Shown here piece by piece: positions 26,301-35,125 of a stretch of 62,270 nucleotides of DNA (position 1 is the stretch's first letter; every line of letters starts with the position of its first letter). Both the position numbers and the translations under genes were made by a program. The DNA is from Chitinophagaceae bacterium (GTDB lineage: Bacteria > Bacteroidota > Bacteroidia > Chitinophagales > Chitinophagaceae). The notes beneath the pieces were generated by a model. That model did not search any database, was not told the origin of the DNA, and worked only from the letters and a program-made list of their open reading frames with translations. The stretch spans positions 1 through 62,270 of the forward strand of contig JAQBNL010000031.1 in NCBI GenBank assembly GCA_028288585.1, given 5' to 3'.

Positions 26301-27545
26301 ATACTTATTTATACCAAGGTATAGTACGCCAAGATTATTTAGGGCTAAAGCATACTGCCTGCTGTTTTCACCGTACAGTTTTTTTCTCAATGCCACCACT
26401 TCCCCATATACTATATCTGCTCTTGCCCACTCTTTTAATGCATCATTTATAAAAGCAACATTAAAGAGAAAATAATCATAATCCCTATCTTCAGCGCCAT
26501 ACATTTTTTTTGCAATTAAAGCACCTGCCTCATATAAGGGAAGTGCTTCTGAATATCGTTTTTGATCAATATAAAAATCGCCTAAAGCATTCAGGCTTTC
26601 TAAATATCCGGGACTACTTTCACCAATAACTTTTTTGCGGAGAGCTAATACTTCTTTAAACAATGTTTCTGCTTCGGCCAATTTATTTATCCGGGAATAT
26701 ATTACCGGCAGGTCTGCCAGCAGAACTGCATAATCGGCATTATCAGTTCCATATTTTTCTTTAAATATTTTTATTGCTTCCACGTAATTGGCTTCGGCAT
26801 TTTTTGTGTCAGCTAATTTTAAATAAATATCTCCGGCAAAATTCAGGAAGAATGCATAATCACCAGAGGCAGGGCCAGCCAGCTTCTTAATGATGGCTCC
26901 TGCTTTTTCCAGTACGGGTAAAGCGGCGGTGTAATTCCTTGTTGAATTATATAGTTCTGCAAGGTCATATAACACCTCTTCATACTCCCAGCTTTCTTCA
27001 CCATATTTTGTTTTTCTTATTTCAGCAGACTGTTTATAAACAGCCTCTGCTTTTTCGTATTCTTTCAGTTTAACGTATGCAAGTCCAAGATTACGAAGCG
27101 TGCCTGCATGGTCTATGCCGCCGTCTGCCGATGCCTTCTCAGTAATTGAAAGGGATTTAAGATATAGTTCAACCGCTTCTTTATTTATATTGTGACGTGC
27201 ATTAAATATGGCTGCATTGCTTAATGCACGGGCATAATCGGGGCTGGCTATCCCATAAATTTTTTGCGAAGTCTGAAGATATTTATCAAACCAGGTACCT
27301 GCCTTTTCTGTATCGTTAATACGGCTGTAGAGTATCGCAAGCTGGTACACCGCTTCCAGGTATGTGCGATGATTATCGCCTGCCTCTTTTAATACCTGCT
27401 GCACATATTGCTCTGCCAGTGGAATGGCTTTTGTCCATTGTTTTTGCTCTGTGAGGGCATCAATCTCTTTCAGGAGCGCTGCATTGTCCTGGCCTTTAAT
27501 AGTGCAGAAACAAAAAAACAGTAACAGGGATAAAACAAGTTTCAT
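23352..27545 (-). CDS. Secreted TPR-repeat protein with C-terminal CHAT peptidase domain
   Basis: A 1397-residue protein from the ATG at 27545 (MKLVLSLLLFFCFCTIKGQ is a clear signal peptide; the 13-codon upstream extension is not). Roughly twenty TPR-like repeats of the kinesin-light-chain/Nephrocystin type fill about residues 30-850, with recurring AEALYKEVLALRKK-like helices. A coiled linker (about 930-1000) leads to a CHAT domain. Its caspase-like dyad is present: His about 1239 in HIATHGFF and Cys about 1313 in SACETALG. CHAT proteins are clan CD cysteine peptidases used in self/non-self or stress signalling. Export makes this one periplasmic or surface-exposed. No CRISPR or gasdermin gene is nearby. 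Confidence 0.88.
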   Translation of the reverse strand: MKLVLSLLLFFCFCTIKGQDNAALLKEIDALTEQKQWTKAIPLAEQYVQQVLKEAGDNHRTYLEAVYQLAILYSRINDTEKAGTWFDKYLQTSQKIYGIASPDYARALSNAAIFNARHNINKEAVELYLKSLSITEKASADGGIDHAGTLRNLGLAYVKLKEYEKAEAVYKQSAEIRKTKYGEESWEYEEVLYDLAELYNSTRNYTAALPVLEKAGAIIKKLAGPASGDYAFFLNFAGDIYLKLADTKNAEANYVEAIKIFKEKYGTDNADYAVLLADLPVIYSRINKLAEAETLFKEVLALRKKVIGESSPGYLESLNALGDFYIDQKRYSEALPLYEAGALIAKKMYGAEDRDYDYFLFNVAFINDALKEWARADIVYGEVVALRKKLYGENSRQYALALNNLGVLYLGINKYDNAEPLLLQAMQVRKELLGMEHADYWQSVNNLAKLYMKKKEVEKSETLYLQAYNWYEKNKAKYKKEYVLSIHRIAVLYTDIPAKRNDALTWFYKALPLEKEIFGEQDPMYADDLTVVANIYKVSGDYARAEAQYEQAVSITLNKPNEKPGYLAKAMDIMGRFYKEYGIYNRADSFFKSATAYTRTAFTENSIQYAKALISEAGLYIASGEFALAEPLLLQAEMIINKISGKNNLEYFMSLLNLALVYQKLSQWEKSFEIARQALQMGSSFGLTDYDLFLQVIVPYSMYLKQYADIETMYFDAIKALQDRGEQNNERFIKLQNDLTEVYFKSGQYNKAETLIPTIYQQAEKILKPGHHEYARIVNNEAQLHLYKKEYDKAEAGFIKALDLRRSSLGINHPDYISTLRMLSSLYFIKEDWRKGIAVAINTEKLLQQNLLRNFSVLSENEKSKAIEDIIGFHEIMNIAAIEVPGNSMLIEHNLNSALLLKSLALASTSNVLNDVRNSSDREVQQLVKQWQDSKNFLGRQYSLPKDARITAVDSLEKKVEGLEKELTRRSAGFRKAREDINIDYRDVQKNMRPDEALIEFVRFAGFNIGEEKYAAYLLRKNDSVPTFIPLCFEKDLNQLFARSGTTTTALVSSLYRGAASEENITMSKGDSLYTLIWKPFGSYLKGIKTIAYSPAGKLYTIAFQALPVDSNKVLMDMYDLQQYTSTRLIAQRGQQNNLSKPKTAVLFGDAQFNMDTTLIKSIANKTAPATTSYVPANRGSSASAWNSLPGTAEEVKKLQQLFTNNGIATQIFTKQQSTEEALKGLNAKAPQVLHIATHGFFLPVSREQTAVTGNVYAMADNPLLQSGLVLAGANYVWGGRPPLQGVEDGIATAFEISQIDLSGTELVVLSACETALGVVQGSEGVFGLQRGFKMAGVKKMVVSLWQVPDKETAELMTLFYSTWLTGKTIEDAFQYAQSAMRKKYSPFYWAAFILVE

Positions 27546-27688
27546 ATAGTTGTTTCGGTATACAAGCAGTGTTATTAAAAGCATTTTAAAAATAAGAATT
27601 ATTAATCATACCGATACGAGCATCCAAAAGCAAAATCAGCGTTAAAAAATATCAGTATACCAAATCGGTAAAGCGGTTTGAAGTAATA

Positions 27689-28444
27689 TTGACGGTGAGC
27701 AAAATTTTACTAAGGCTTAAAACGGCTTTCTTCTTTTTACATTTCCTGCTGTTGGCGAATTTTGTAAGTGGCCAAATCATTATTTCAGGTACTGTTTATG
27801 ATTCAACAAAATTGTACGCAGTGCCGGGGGTAATTGTAAAAAGCACTGGCGGCGGCATCGCAGTTACTGACTCCCTGGGAGCTTATCATATTAACACTAA
27901 TGAAAAGGATTCTATCTCATTTTATTATGCCAATAAGCCTACACAAAAATTTCCTGTAAAGTCAATAAATAATTATAACGACTTTGATATTTCATTGCTG
28001 GTACATGTTTTTGAAAAATATAAACTTTTAAAAGAGGTAAAGATCTTCACTAAAAATTACAGGCAGGATTCTGCAGAAAACCGGCTTACTTATTCTAAAA
28101 TGTTTAATTATGAAAAGCCGGGACTGCGCTCTACCTATACCCCAGGCTCTCCTCCCGGCCTGGACGTTAATGAGCTTATTAATATTTTTCATTTCAGAAG
28201 AAATAAAATGAATCTTGTTTTTCAAAAAAGATTAATAGAGGAAGAAGAAGATAAATACATTAACTACAAATTCAACAGCACGCTTTTAAAAAGAGTAACC
28301 GGGTTAACAGGTGTTTTGCTTGATAAATACAAAATGCAATACAGGCCATCTTATGAATTTATTATAACCGCTACCGAGCTTGAGTTTTATGAATACATTT
28401 TAAATACTTCCGGAAAATTTAAAAAGCAGGAAGGATTAAACTGA
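27689..28444 (+). CDS. Secreted protein with N-terminal carboxypeptidase-regulatory-like domain
   Basis: A 251-residue protein with a signal peptide (ending FVSGQ), then a CarboxypepD_reg-like beta domain (IIISGTVYDSTKLYAVPGVIVKSTGGGIAVTDSLGAYHI, about 30-70). This domain is common at the start of outer-membrane proteins, but no TonB-dependent barrel follows. The rest (about 105-251) is charged and helical. GTG at 27695 is as good a start as TTG at 27689. It is divergent from the CHAT gene across about 143 bp, so the two may share control. Confidence 0.7.
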   Translation: MTVSKILLRLKTAFFFLHFLLLANFVSGQIIISGTVYDSTKLYAVPGVIVKSTGGGIAVTDSLGAYHINTNEKDSISFYYANKPTQKFPVKSINNYNDFDISLLVHVFEKYKLLKEVKIFTKNYRQDSAENRLTYSKMFNYEKPGLRSTYTPGSPPGLDVNELINIFHFRRNKMNLVFQKRLIEEEEDKYINYKFNSTLLKRVTGLTGVLLDKYKMQYRPSYEFIITATELEFYEYILNTSGKFKKQEGLN

Positions 28445-28561
28445 TTCTTGTAAAATGTAGCTATTCATTTTCTGTTCCCATATTTTTTTGTAATTGTTTT
28501 TTGAAAGAAAGTAAAACATGGTCTCACATCTGTAACCACCAGAGAGCATTCTACGCTAAAT

Positions 28562-28590
28562 AAAAAGAGTTCCGAAAATTCGGAACTCCT
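28562..28590 (-). terminator. Intrinsic terminator
   Basis: On the minus strand GAGTTCCGAA and TTCGGAACTC form a perfect 10-bp stem with a 2-nt loop in this reading (likely larger in RNA), followed by TTTTTATTT. It ends transcription of the gene at 28653-29375. Confidence 0.8.
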
Positions 28591-28645
28591 GCGGCTGCTG
28601 GTGGATTCGGACCGACCCCGTTAGTATGACCCAGTCAAACTCAGC
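28591..28645 (-). other. Possible tRNA 3'-end remnant
   Basis: Read on the minus strand, this 55-nt piece has a degenerate T arm (around GGTCCGAATCC) and partial acceptor arms (GGCTG with CAGCC), directly followed by a terminator. The T stem has two mismatches, and no D or anticodon arm fits. It looks like a decayed or truncated tRNA end rather than a working gene. Confidence 0.25.
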
Positions 28646-28652
28646 CAAAAAT

Positions 28653-29375
28653 TTAAGCCATTCTTTTTTTTATACGGTTCATATATTCATCGGTATGCTG
28701 ATGGATATATTGCACTCTTTGATCAAATAATTGTTGCGATGCGATCCATGCATTTCTTTTTGGAATTTTTTTTATTTGAGAAATATCAGCATCTTTTATT
28801 GCATTATTGAATGTTGCCCACTTATCGGCTTCAGCCACTGCAGTGTTCAATGTTATCAATTGTAAAAGCAAATGGTATCCTCTCCAGTTATGAATATTTT
28901 GTTTTACGTAACCTGTTTTAAAACTCCTGCCAAGGATAGCGGCTGACCTGTTAAGGTTCTCATTATTGACATCTGCCGAAAGATTTTTTAATGCAAGCCT
29001 TTCAAATATCAATGCTGATTTTTCTTTTGTAAAATGGGCGCCGTTCTCATCCAGTTGTTTTTCCCAGTCATTAGTGTTTACCGGGGTCACATGCTCTTCC
29101 CTTAATTTATCATAGGTTTTAAATACATAAGGGTAATGCAGTGCCTTGGTTTTATTATGCAAAAACATTTCATCTCTCCCTGCATATGGGTTGCCTCTTT
29201 GAACAGGTGTTTTTTTTGGTTTCCGTAGATGATTATTTGCTGCGCCGTTATCTTTCTGTGCCGTTTTATTTTTGCAGGATGAAAATAGTTCAGCCAATCC
29301 ACCGGCATAAATAATTCCTGCTGCCGGCATGCCTAATTGTAATACTCTTCTCCTGGAAATTTTATGTGGTGCCAT
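28653..29375 (-). CDS. Tat-type lipoprotein of unknown function
   Basis: A 240-residue protein from the ATG at 29375 (MAPHKISRRRVLQLGMPAAG). The Arg-rich stretch followed by a hydrophobic core and SSC suggests a twin-arginine lipoprotein signal. The mature part is basic, mostly helical and rich in Trp, Asn and Lys (NWRGYHLLLQLITLN). No family is recognised. The frame extends 20 codons further upstream without signal character. It shares its direction with the next secreted gene. Confidence 0.65.
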   Translation of the reverse strand: MAPHKISRRRVLQLGMPAAGIIYAGGLAELFSSCKNKTAQKDNGAANNHLRKPKKTPVQRGNPYAGRDEMFLHNKTKALHYPYVFKTYDKLREEHVTPVNTNDWEKQLDENGAHFTKEKSALIFERLALKNLSADVNNENLNRSAAILGRSFKTGYVKQNIHNWRGYHLLLQLITLNTAVAEADKWATFNNAIKDADISQIKKIPKRNAWIASQQLFDQRVQYIHQHTDEYMNRIKKRMA

Positions 29376-29488
29376 AAATTTTATTGAGATACTGAAATAA
29401 TTCCAGGCTATGGAGCAGGGAGACAGGCTAATCAATCACGATCACTATGTCTAAAGTAAAACATCCTTATAAATAATGCAAGAAATTT

Positions 29489-30073
29489 TTAAGGCTTTGG
29501 CCTGTGGGCATCCATAAATATTTTTTGGGATGCATTCCAGTTATATAAAGTTAGCTTCCTGCTGCCGCTGATAAAAGTAGTAAGTTGTGTATAGTGGGTT
29601 ATAGCTGCATTGTATTTTTTAATCTCGTTATTGTAAGCATATATTTCCTCTTTAGTATGTTTTTTGGCAGGCTTCTTTTCAAATTCGTTTTTACTCTTAA
29701 GAAACTTTTCTTCTGCTATAAAAAAATCACTGACCTGTGGAATATCAGATTCTGCCAGTTGTTTGTAAAATTTCAACACATCGCGGCAACTAAATTTTAA
29801 TGCCGGGTCTCCATCAAAACTTTCGAGTGCATCCAGCTGATGCATACCATCATTTGCGCATTGCAGCAATGCTATCCTGCCGACTTCAATTTCGCTCACA
29901 TTTTTATCTTTGATGGCCTGGCCTATGGCATCGTCCTGCGAATTGCATTTATAAAATACAAGCAAAACTTTATCCCTGTAATTATTTAGTCTTGCGCTTG
30001 CAGTATCATTTGTTTGGGCAAAACAATTACAGGAAGAAAATAAAAAGAAAATTAAAAAGAGTTTTTGTTTCAT
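29489..30073 (-). CDS. Secreted hypothetical helical protein
   Basis: A 194-residue protein with a signal peptide (MKQKLFLIFFLFSSCNCFAQ). The mature part is helical, with three Cys (YKCNSQ, LLQCAND, FSCRDV) and a Lys/Glu-rich middle. No family is recognised. It lies 17 nt downstream of the start side of the E1 gene's neighbourhood (E1 stop at 30091), so both may be on one transcript. Confidence 0.65.
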   Translation of the reverse strand: MKQKLFLIFFLFSSCNCFAQTNDTASARLNNYRDKVLLVFYKCNSQDDAIGQAIKDKNVSEIEVGRIALLQCANDGMHQLDALESFDGDPALKFSCRDVLKFYKQLAESDIPQVSDFFIAEEKFLKSKNEFEKKPAKKHTKEEIYAYNNEIKKYNAAITHYTQLTTFISGSRKLTLYNWNASQKIFMDAHRPKP

Positions 30074-30090
30074 ATTATTTTAATATTAAA

Positions 30091-32076
30091 TCAATAATTA
30101 ATTAGCTTCTGTACACATTCATGCAGCCGTGCATTGGCCATAAAATTTTTTTCTAACGCTAAATTAAACGGAATTGGTGTATCCAGTGAACCACATCGCA
30201 TAACCGGAGCATCAAGCCATTCGAAACAATTCTCATTTATCCAGGCAGATATTTCTCCGCCAATACCACCAATGAGTGTGTCTTCATGCAGAACCAATAT
30301 TTTTCCAGTACTTCTCACGGCTTGTTTTATTGCTGAATAATCCAATGGCAATAATGTTCGCAAATCCAAAATATGAATGGAAATATCTTTGTGCTGTTCA
30401 GCATATTCAACGGCCCAATGAACGCCTGCGCCATAAGTAATGATACTTATATCTTCTCCCGGTTGAATAATTTTGGCTTTACCGATCTCAATTTCATAAT
30501 ATTCCTCCGGCACATTACCGGTAATACTCCGATACAAACCTTTATGTTCAAAAAACATTACCGGGTTGGGATCATTAATGGCGGCAATCAGCAATCCTTT
30601 TGCATCTCCGGGAGAAGATGGATAAACAACTTTTAATCCCGGCGTATGAACAAACCATGCCTCATTACTCTGGCTGTGAAAGGGGCCTGCACCTACGCCG
30701 CCACCCGCAGGCATCCTGATAACAACATCAGCATTTTGCCCCCAGCGGTAATGGATCTTGGCAAGATTATTTACAACCTGGTTAAACCCCACGGTTACAA
30801 AATCTGCAAACTGCATTTCCATTACACTTTTATATCCTTCTAAACTTAAGCCCAATGCAGTGCCAACAATTGCACTTTCGCAAAGAGGTGTATTGCGCAC
30901 TCTTTCTTTTCCAAACTCTTCTACAAAACCTTCTGTTATTTTAAAAGCTCCGCCATATTCAGCAATGTCCTGTCCCATTAAAATTAAATTGGCGTGCTGA
31001 TGCATGCTTTGATGCAGGCCTTCTTTAATTGCTTCGAAAAAACGCTTTTCCTTTGTAGTTTGTAGTTTGTAGTTTGTAGTTTGATGTGCATCATTCCTCT
31101 TAGCATATACCTCGTTTAATTCTTCGTTCATATCAGGCATTACAGTTGGAACTTCAAAACCAATTTTCAATTCAGATTCGATATGTGCTTTAAATTCATT
31201 TCTTATATCTGCTATATCCAATTCATTCAAAATATTTTCTTCTATTAAAAAGCGCTCATAATTTTTTATGGGATCTTTTTTGTTCCACTCTTCAAACATT
31301 TCTTTAGGAACATATTTAGTGCCGCTGGCTTCTTCATGCCCACGCATCCTGAATGTCATACATTCTATTAAATATGGCTTTTGATTTTTTATACAATACT
31401 CACGAACGCCTTTAATAGTGTCGTAAACTTCAAGAATATTGTTACCGTCTATCTGCACACCTTCCATTCCATATCCTTTGGCTTTATCAATTAATTTTTC
31501 GCAACGGTATTGTTCATTTACAGGAGTGCTTAAGCCGTAGCCGTTATTTTCAATAATAAAAATCACAGGCAGGTCCCACACTGCAGCCACATTTAATGCC
31601 TCATGAAAATCACCTTCACTTGTTCCTCCTTCGCCGGTAAATGCCAACGAAACTTTGTCCTGTTTTTTAAGCTTGTACGCCAATGCAACACCATCAGCAA
31701 TGGCTAACTGCGGACCAAGATGAGATATCATTCCGCAGATAAAATGTTCTTTGCTTCCAAAGTGGAAACTTCTTTCTCTTCCTTTACTATACCCCTCTTT
31801 ACTGCCCTGCCACTGCATAAACAATTTATGCAAAGGCATTTTACGTGAGGTGAAAACGCCAAGATTTCGATGCAAAGGCATTATCCATTCATCTTGTTGT
31901 AAAGCAAGTGTAGCGCCCACCGAAATGGCTTCCTGTCCTATTCCGCTAAACCATTTTGATACCTTCCCCTGCCGCAATAAAAGCAACATCTTCTCCTCTA
32001 TCATCCGGGGGAAAAGCAAATTTTTATAGAGATCGATCAGCTCATCATCACGAAGATCCTTACGGTTGAAATGCAT
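30091..32076 (-). CDS. 2-oxoacid dehydrogenase E1, fused alpha and beta subunits
   Basis: A 661-residue fusion of E1 alpha (about 1-325) and E1 beta (about 345-661), as in branched-chain 2-oxoacid or acetoin dehydrogenases. The alpha half has the thiamine-diphosphate motif GEGGTSEGDF...ENNGYGLS. The beta half has GQDIAEYGG, ESAIVGTALGLSLEG and the C-terminal LIGGIGGEISAWI. It decarboxylates 2-oxoacids and passes the acyl group to an E2 encoded elsewhere. The linker between halves is partly coded by a heptamer repeat (31052-31083). Confidence 0.92.
   Translation of the reverse strand: MHFNRKDLRDDELIDLYKNLLFPRMIEEKMLLLLRQGKVSKWFSGIGQEAISVGATLALQQDEWIMPLHRNLGVFTSRKMPLHKLFMQWQGSKEGYSKGRERSFHFGSKEHFICGMISHLGPQLAIADGVALAYKLKKQDKVSLAFTGEGGTSEGDFHEALNVAAVWDLPVIFIIENNGYGLSTPVNEQYRCEKLIDKAKGYGMEGVQIDGNNILEVYDTIKGVREYCIKNQKPYLIECMTFRMRGHEEASGTKYVPKEMFEEWNKKDPIKNYERFLIEENILNELDIADIRNEFKAHIESELKIGFEVPTVMPDMNEELNEVYAKRNDAHQTTNYKLQTTKEKRFFEAIKEGLHQSMHQHANLILMGQDIAEYGGAFKITEGFVEEFGKERVRNTPLCESAIVGTALGLSLEGYKSVMEMQFADFVTVGFNQVVNNLAKIHYRWGQNADVVIRMPAGGGVGAGPFHSQSNEAWFVHTPGLKVVYPSSPGDAKGLLIAAINDPNPVMFFEHKGLYRSITGNVPEEYYEIEIGKAKIIQPGEDISIITYGAGVHWAVEYAEQHKDISIHILDLRTLLPLDYSAIKQAVRSTGKILVLHEDTLIGGIGGEISAWINENCFEWLDAPVMRCGSLDTPIPFNLALEKNFMANARLHECVQKLINY
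31052..31083. repeat. Heptamer tandem repeat inside the E1 linker
   Basis: The unit TTTGTAG is present in four perfect copies plus a partial fifth. On the coding strand it gives a Gln/Thr/Asn/Tyr/Lys linker between E1 alpha and E1 beta. Seven is not a multiple of three, so a copy-number change would break the beta half. Confidence 0.85.
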
Positions 32077-32120
32077 ATTGCGAATTTCAACTATTCAGCG
32101 TAAAAAACAAGATGGCAAAT

Positions 32121-32471
32121 CTATTTGTTTGTATCCTTTGTAAGCTTTTGAAGAAGAGATGAAAGAAGAGATATTAAAAATCCGAATATCAGTGCCCAAA
32201 ACCAGCCATCTACATAGATGCCGCCAACTAACGAATCGGCCAGTTTTATTATCAGGATGTTTATTATTAAAAGGAATAGCCCTAATGTAACAATGGTTAT
32301 TGGCAAGGTGAGAATTATAAGCAGTGGCTTAACTATAGCATTTAAAATAGCAAGGACCAATGCAAAAATTATTGCTGTAGCAAATGAATTTATTAATACA
32401 TGCGGCTCTAAGAGTTTTGACAATACATACACCACAACAGCGGTAATAAGTAAATTAATAATCCATCTCAT
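32121..32471 (-). CDS. Four-helix membrane protein, phage holin superfamily IV type
   Basis: A 116-residue protein with four hydrophobic helices (about 3-20, 28-50, 55-82, 90-110) and the pattern AILNAIVKPLLIILTLPITIVTLGLFLLIINI typical of PF04020 (YvlD/holin IV). Despite the family name there is no phage context. It is a common bacterial inner-membrane protein of unknown role. Confidence 0.85.
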   Translation of the reverse strand: MRWIINLLITAVVVYVLSKLLEPHVLINSFATAIIFALVLAILNAIVKPLLIILTLPITIVTLGLFLLIINILIIKLADSLVGGIYVDGWFWALIFGFLISLLSSLLQKLTKDTNK

Positions 32472-32496
32472 AAAAATAAATTTTATGAAAGCTACT

Positions 32497-33774
32497 TTAA
32501 ATTACCACCAATTCAAAAAATTCTTCGGGTACCAGGTATTTATCAGCAAGCTCTTGTATTTCTTTAGCAGTGATATTTTTTATAGTGTTCATTGAATCAT
32601 AAAAATAGTTTTCATCAAGGTTATTAAGGATAAGATTTTTCCAGCGGTTAATAATTTGAAATGGACCATCAAGGTCGCCAAGGTTACTGCCCATCATATA
32701 ATTTTTCACCAGTAACAATTCTTCCTCATCCACCAGGTCTTCTTTTAATAAATTCATTTCTTTATATACTTCGGCAATTGTTGCGTCGCAAACATCTTTG
32801 CCTGCTTCTGTACTTATCATCCATGCCGTTTGCTGAATATGGTTTTGAATATAACTGTGTATGCCATAAGTATAGCCTTTTTCTTCCCTGATATTTGCCA
32901 TAAGGCGTGAGCCGAAAAAACCGCCAAACAAAGTATTTAATATCATCACTTTTTTAAAATCAGGATGATGCCGGTTGGGAAACGGGCGGGCAATGCGAAT
33001 GGCTGCCTGCACTCCATTGGGATCATTATTTATACGAAATTTTTTTTCTGTTGCCTGCTCTGCAATATTTTGAGGAGATGGAACGGGTTGATTTATATCC
33101 AGGTCTCCAAAAAAATTATTTACCTGTTCTTCAAAATCAGCGGGCAATTTTCCTGCAGCAAATAAGATGCATTTTCCTTTAAGATAATAGTCTTTATAAA
33201 AATCCCTCAGCTGCCCTGCCTGCAATGCATCATAAGCTTCGGCAGTACTAAATTTTCCATAGGGGTGTGCGGCCCCATACAGGTATGTATCAATTAAACG
33301 ATTGGCAACAAAATCGCCTTTTTGTAAATTAACAGAGAGCTGTTGTTTACTGTTTTGTTTAAATATTTCAAGCTCCTGTTCCGGGAAAATTGAATCCGTT
33401 AGTATTTCCCGTACTACCGGCAACAGTTCATTTAAATGTTTGGTAAGGCAATGCAGGGTAAGCGTTGCGGTTTCATTATAGCAGGCCCTGTTTAAATATG
33501 CGCCGTAATATTCAAAGTGCTCATTTATTTGAAAAGCAGTTTTTTTAGAAGTGCCGTTCTTTAATAAATTATTGGTTGCAGCGGCAATAATATTTGCCTG
33601 TTCATAACAATTGCCTGCATAAAAAACAAACTCGAGCATCATTACTTCTTCCACACCTGCATTAATTGCATATACAGGGGCATTGTTTTTTAATACGATC
33701 TTTTCGTATGGCTTTAATGTAAGGTTAAGATCAACTGCATTTTTTATTGGCGGAGAAACGGTTCTGTTTAGCAT
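32497..33774 (-). CDS. M16 peptidase-like protein lacking the zinc motif
   Basis: A 425-residue protein with the paired M16 domains (about 25-190 and 195-400). The position of the HxxEH zinc site reads NNLLKNG, so the protein is probably non-catalytic. It matches the inactive partner of two-subunit M16 peptidases. The catalytic partner is the next gene upstream on the same strand (33829-35067, 54-nt gap). The pair probably forms one heterodimer. Confidence 0.88.
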   Translation of the reverse strand: MLNRTVSPPIKNAVDLNLTLKPYEKIVLKNNAPVYAINAGVEEVMMLEFVFYAGNCYEQANIIAAATNNLLKNGTSKKTAFQINEHFEYYGAYLNRACYNETATLTLHCLTKHLNELLPVVREILTDSIFPEQELEIFKQNSKQQLSVNLQKGDFVANRLIDTYLYGAAHPYGKFSTAEAYDALQAGQLRDFYKDYYLKGKCILFAAGKLPADFEEQVNNFFGDLDINQPVPSPQNIAEQATEKKFRINNDPNGVQAAIRIARPFPNRHHPDFKKVMILNTLFGGFFGSRLMANIREEKGYTYGIHSYIQNHIQQTAWMISTEAGKDVCDATIAEVYKEMNLLKEDLVDEEELLLVKNYMMGSNLGDLDGPFQIINRWKNLILNNLDENYFYDSMNTIKNITAKEIQELADKYLVPEEFFELVVI

Positions 33775-33828
33775 ATTTATTTAGAGAGGTATTAAATGAC
33801 TTGGGTTAAAAAATTTATTGCAGCGGGG

Positions 33829-35067
33829 TTAATTTTCTGAATAATAATACAAAGTGTTGCAGTTCTCTTTTATAAAAATATTTTTGCTTTCCTGTTGAAT
33901 ATCCTGTGCTGTTACCGCATGGTAATGTTCCAGTTCTTTATTCATCAGGTCAGCGTCTCCCAAAAGTTCATAAGTGGCCAGGCTGCCTGCACGGCTCATT
34001 AAGGGAACATCTTCAAATGCCATAAGGCTTTCGGTTTTGTTCTTTACCTTTTCCAGTTCCGCTTCGCTTACCATTTCATTTTTCATTTTTTCTAATTCTT
34101 CTTCAATTGCTTTTTCAGCATCTTCCATTTTTACGCCTTTAATCAGTTTGCCATCTATCGCCAGCAGCCCTGCATCTGCGCTTCCAAAATGAAAACAGTT
34201 AATGTTACTGAACAATTGCTTTTCTTTTACAAGGCTTTGATATAATCTGGATGATCCTCCCCCGCTTAAAAGGTCTGTTATAAGGTCGGCAGTGTAATAT
34301 CTTTTATCCAGCCTGGGATAAATATGCCAGCATTTATACAATGCATCCAAAGGAACTTTTGCTTTTACTTCCAGTTTGCGTGCTTCCTTTTGTTTTGGTT
34401 CCTGCGGAAGTTTGCGCTCATATTTTTCTCCTGCGGGAATATCGCCAAACCATTTTTGTGCAAGCGCCTTTACCTGCTCAACAGTTACGTTTCCTGCTAC
34501 ACATAAAACTGCATTGGCAGGTGTATAATGTTTAAAGAAAAAATTCTTTACGTCCTGTAATTGTGCGTTCTCTACATGGCTTAACTCTTTACCGATCGTC
34601 ATCCAGCGGTAGGGATGAACTTCATAAGCAAGGGCACGCATTTTATGCCACACATCCCCGTATGGCTTGTTGAGATAGTGTTCTTTAAATTCTTCAACTA
34701 CTACTTTTCGCTGAACCTCTAAACTATTTTCATCAAATGCAAGAGACAACATACGGTCACTCTCCAGCCAGAAAGCTGTTTCTAAATTTTCTGCAGGCAA
34801 TTGAATATAATAATTGGTAAGGTCGTTGGTTGTGTAGGCATTATTTTCTCCGCCTGCCATTTGCAAAGGCTCATCGTACGAGGGAATATTTACACTTCCG
34901 CCAAACATAAGATGTTCAAATAAATGAGCAAAGCCGGTTTGGCCAGGGTCTTCGTCTCTTGCGCCTACATCGTACATTACATCCAGCACAGCCATAGGCG
35001 TTGTGGTATCCAGGTGAACGAGAACACGTAACCCGTTATCAAGAATGAATTTCTCAAATTGTATCAT
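33829..35067 (-). CDS. M16 family zinc metallopeptidase
   Basis: A 412-residue peptidase from the ATG at 35067 (MIQFEKFILDNGLRVLVH, the usual start of this group; the frame opens five codons earlier at a TTG). The inverted zinc motif HLFEH is at 48-52. The third ligand region VVVEEFKEHYLNKPYG lies about 75 residues on. No signal peptide, so it is probably cytosolic. It is encoded just before its inactive partner. Confidence 0.92.
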   Translation of the reverse strand: MIQFEKFILDNGLRVLVHLDTTTPMAVLDVMYDVGARDEDPGQTGFAHLFEHLMFGGSVNIPSYDEPLQMAGGENNAYTTNDLTNYYIQLPAENLETAFWLESDRMLSLAFDENSLEVQRKVVVEEFKEHYLNKPYGDVWHKMRALAYEVHPYRWMTIGKELSHVENAQLQDVKNFFFKHYTPANAVLCVAGNVTVEQVKALAQKWFGDIPAGEKYERKLPQEPKQKEARKLEVKAKVPLDALYKCWHIYPRLDKRYYTADLITDLLSGGGSSRLYQSLVKEKQLFSNINCFHFGSADAGLLAIDGKLIKGVKMEDAEKAIEEELEKMKNEMVSEAELEKVKNKTESLMAFEDVPLMSRAGSLATYELLGDADLMNKELEHYHAVTAQDIQQESKNIFIKENCNTLYYYSEN

Positions 35068-35125
35068 GGGCGCAAAATTCAATTAATTAAGCGCTAATTC
35101 CCAAAAAGTTTTGGAGAAAATTTTT

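Noticed and set aside
23352-27545. Craspase-like CRISPR-linked CHAT protease
   Set aside because: It has a signal peptide and there is no cas gene or array nearby.
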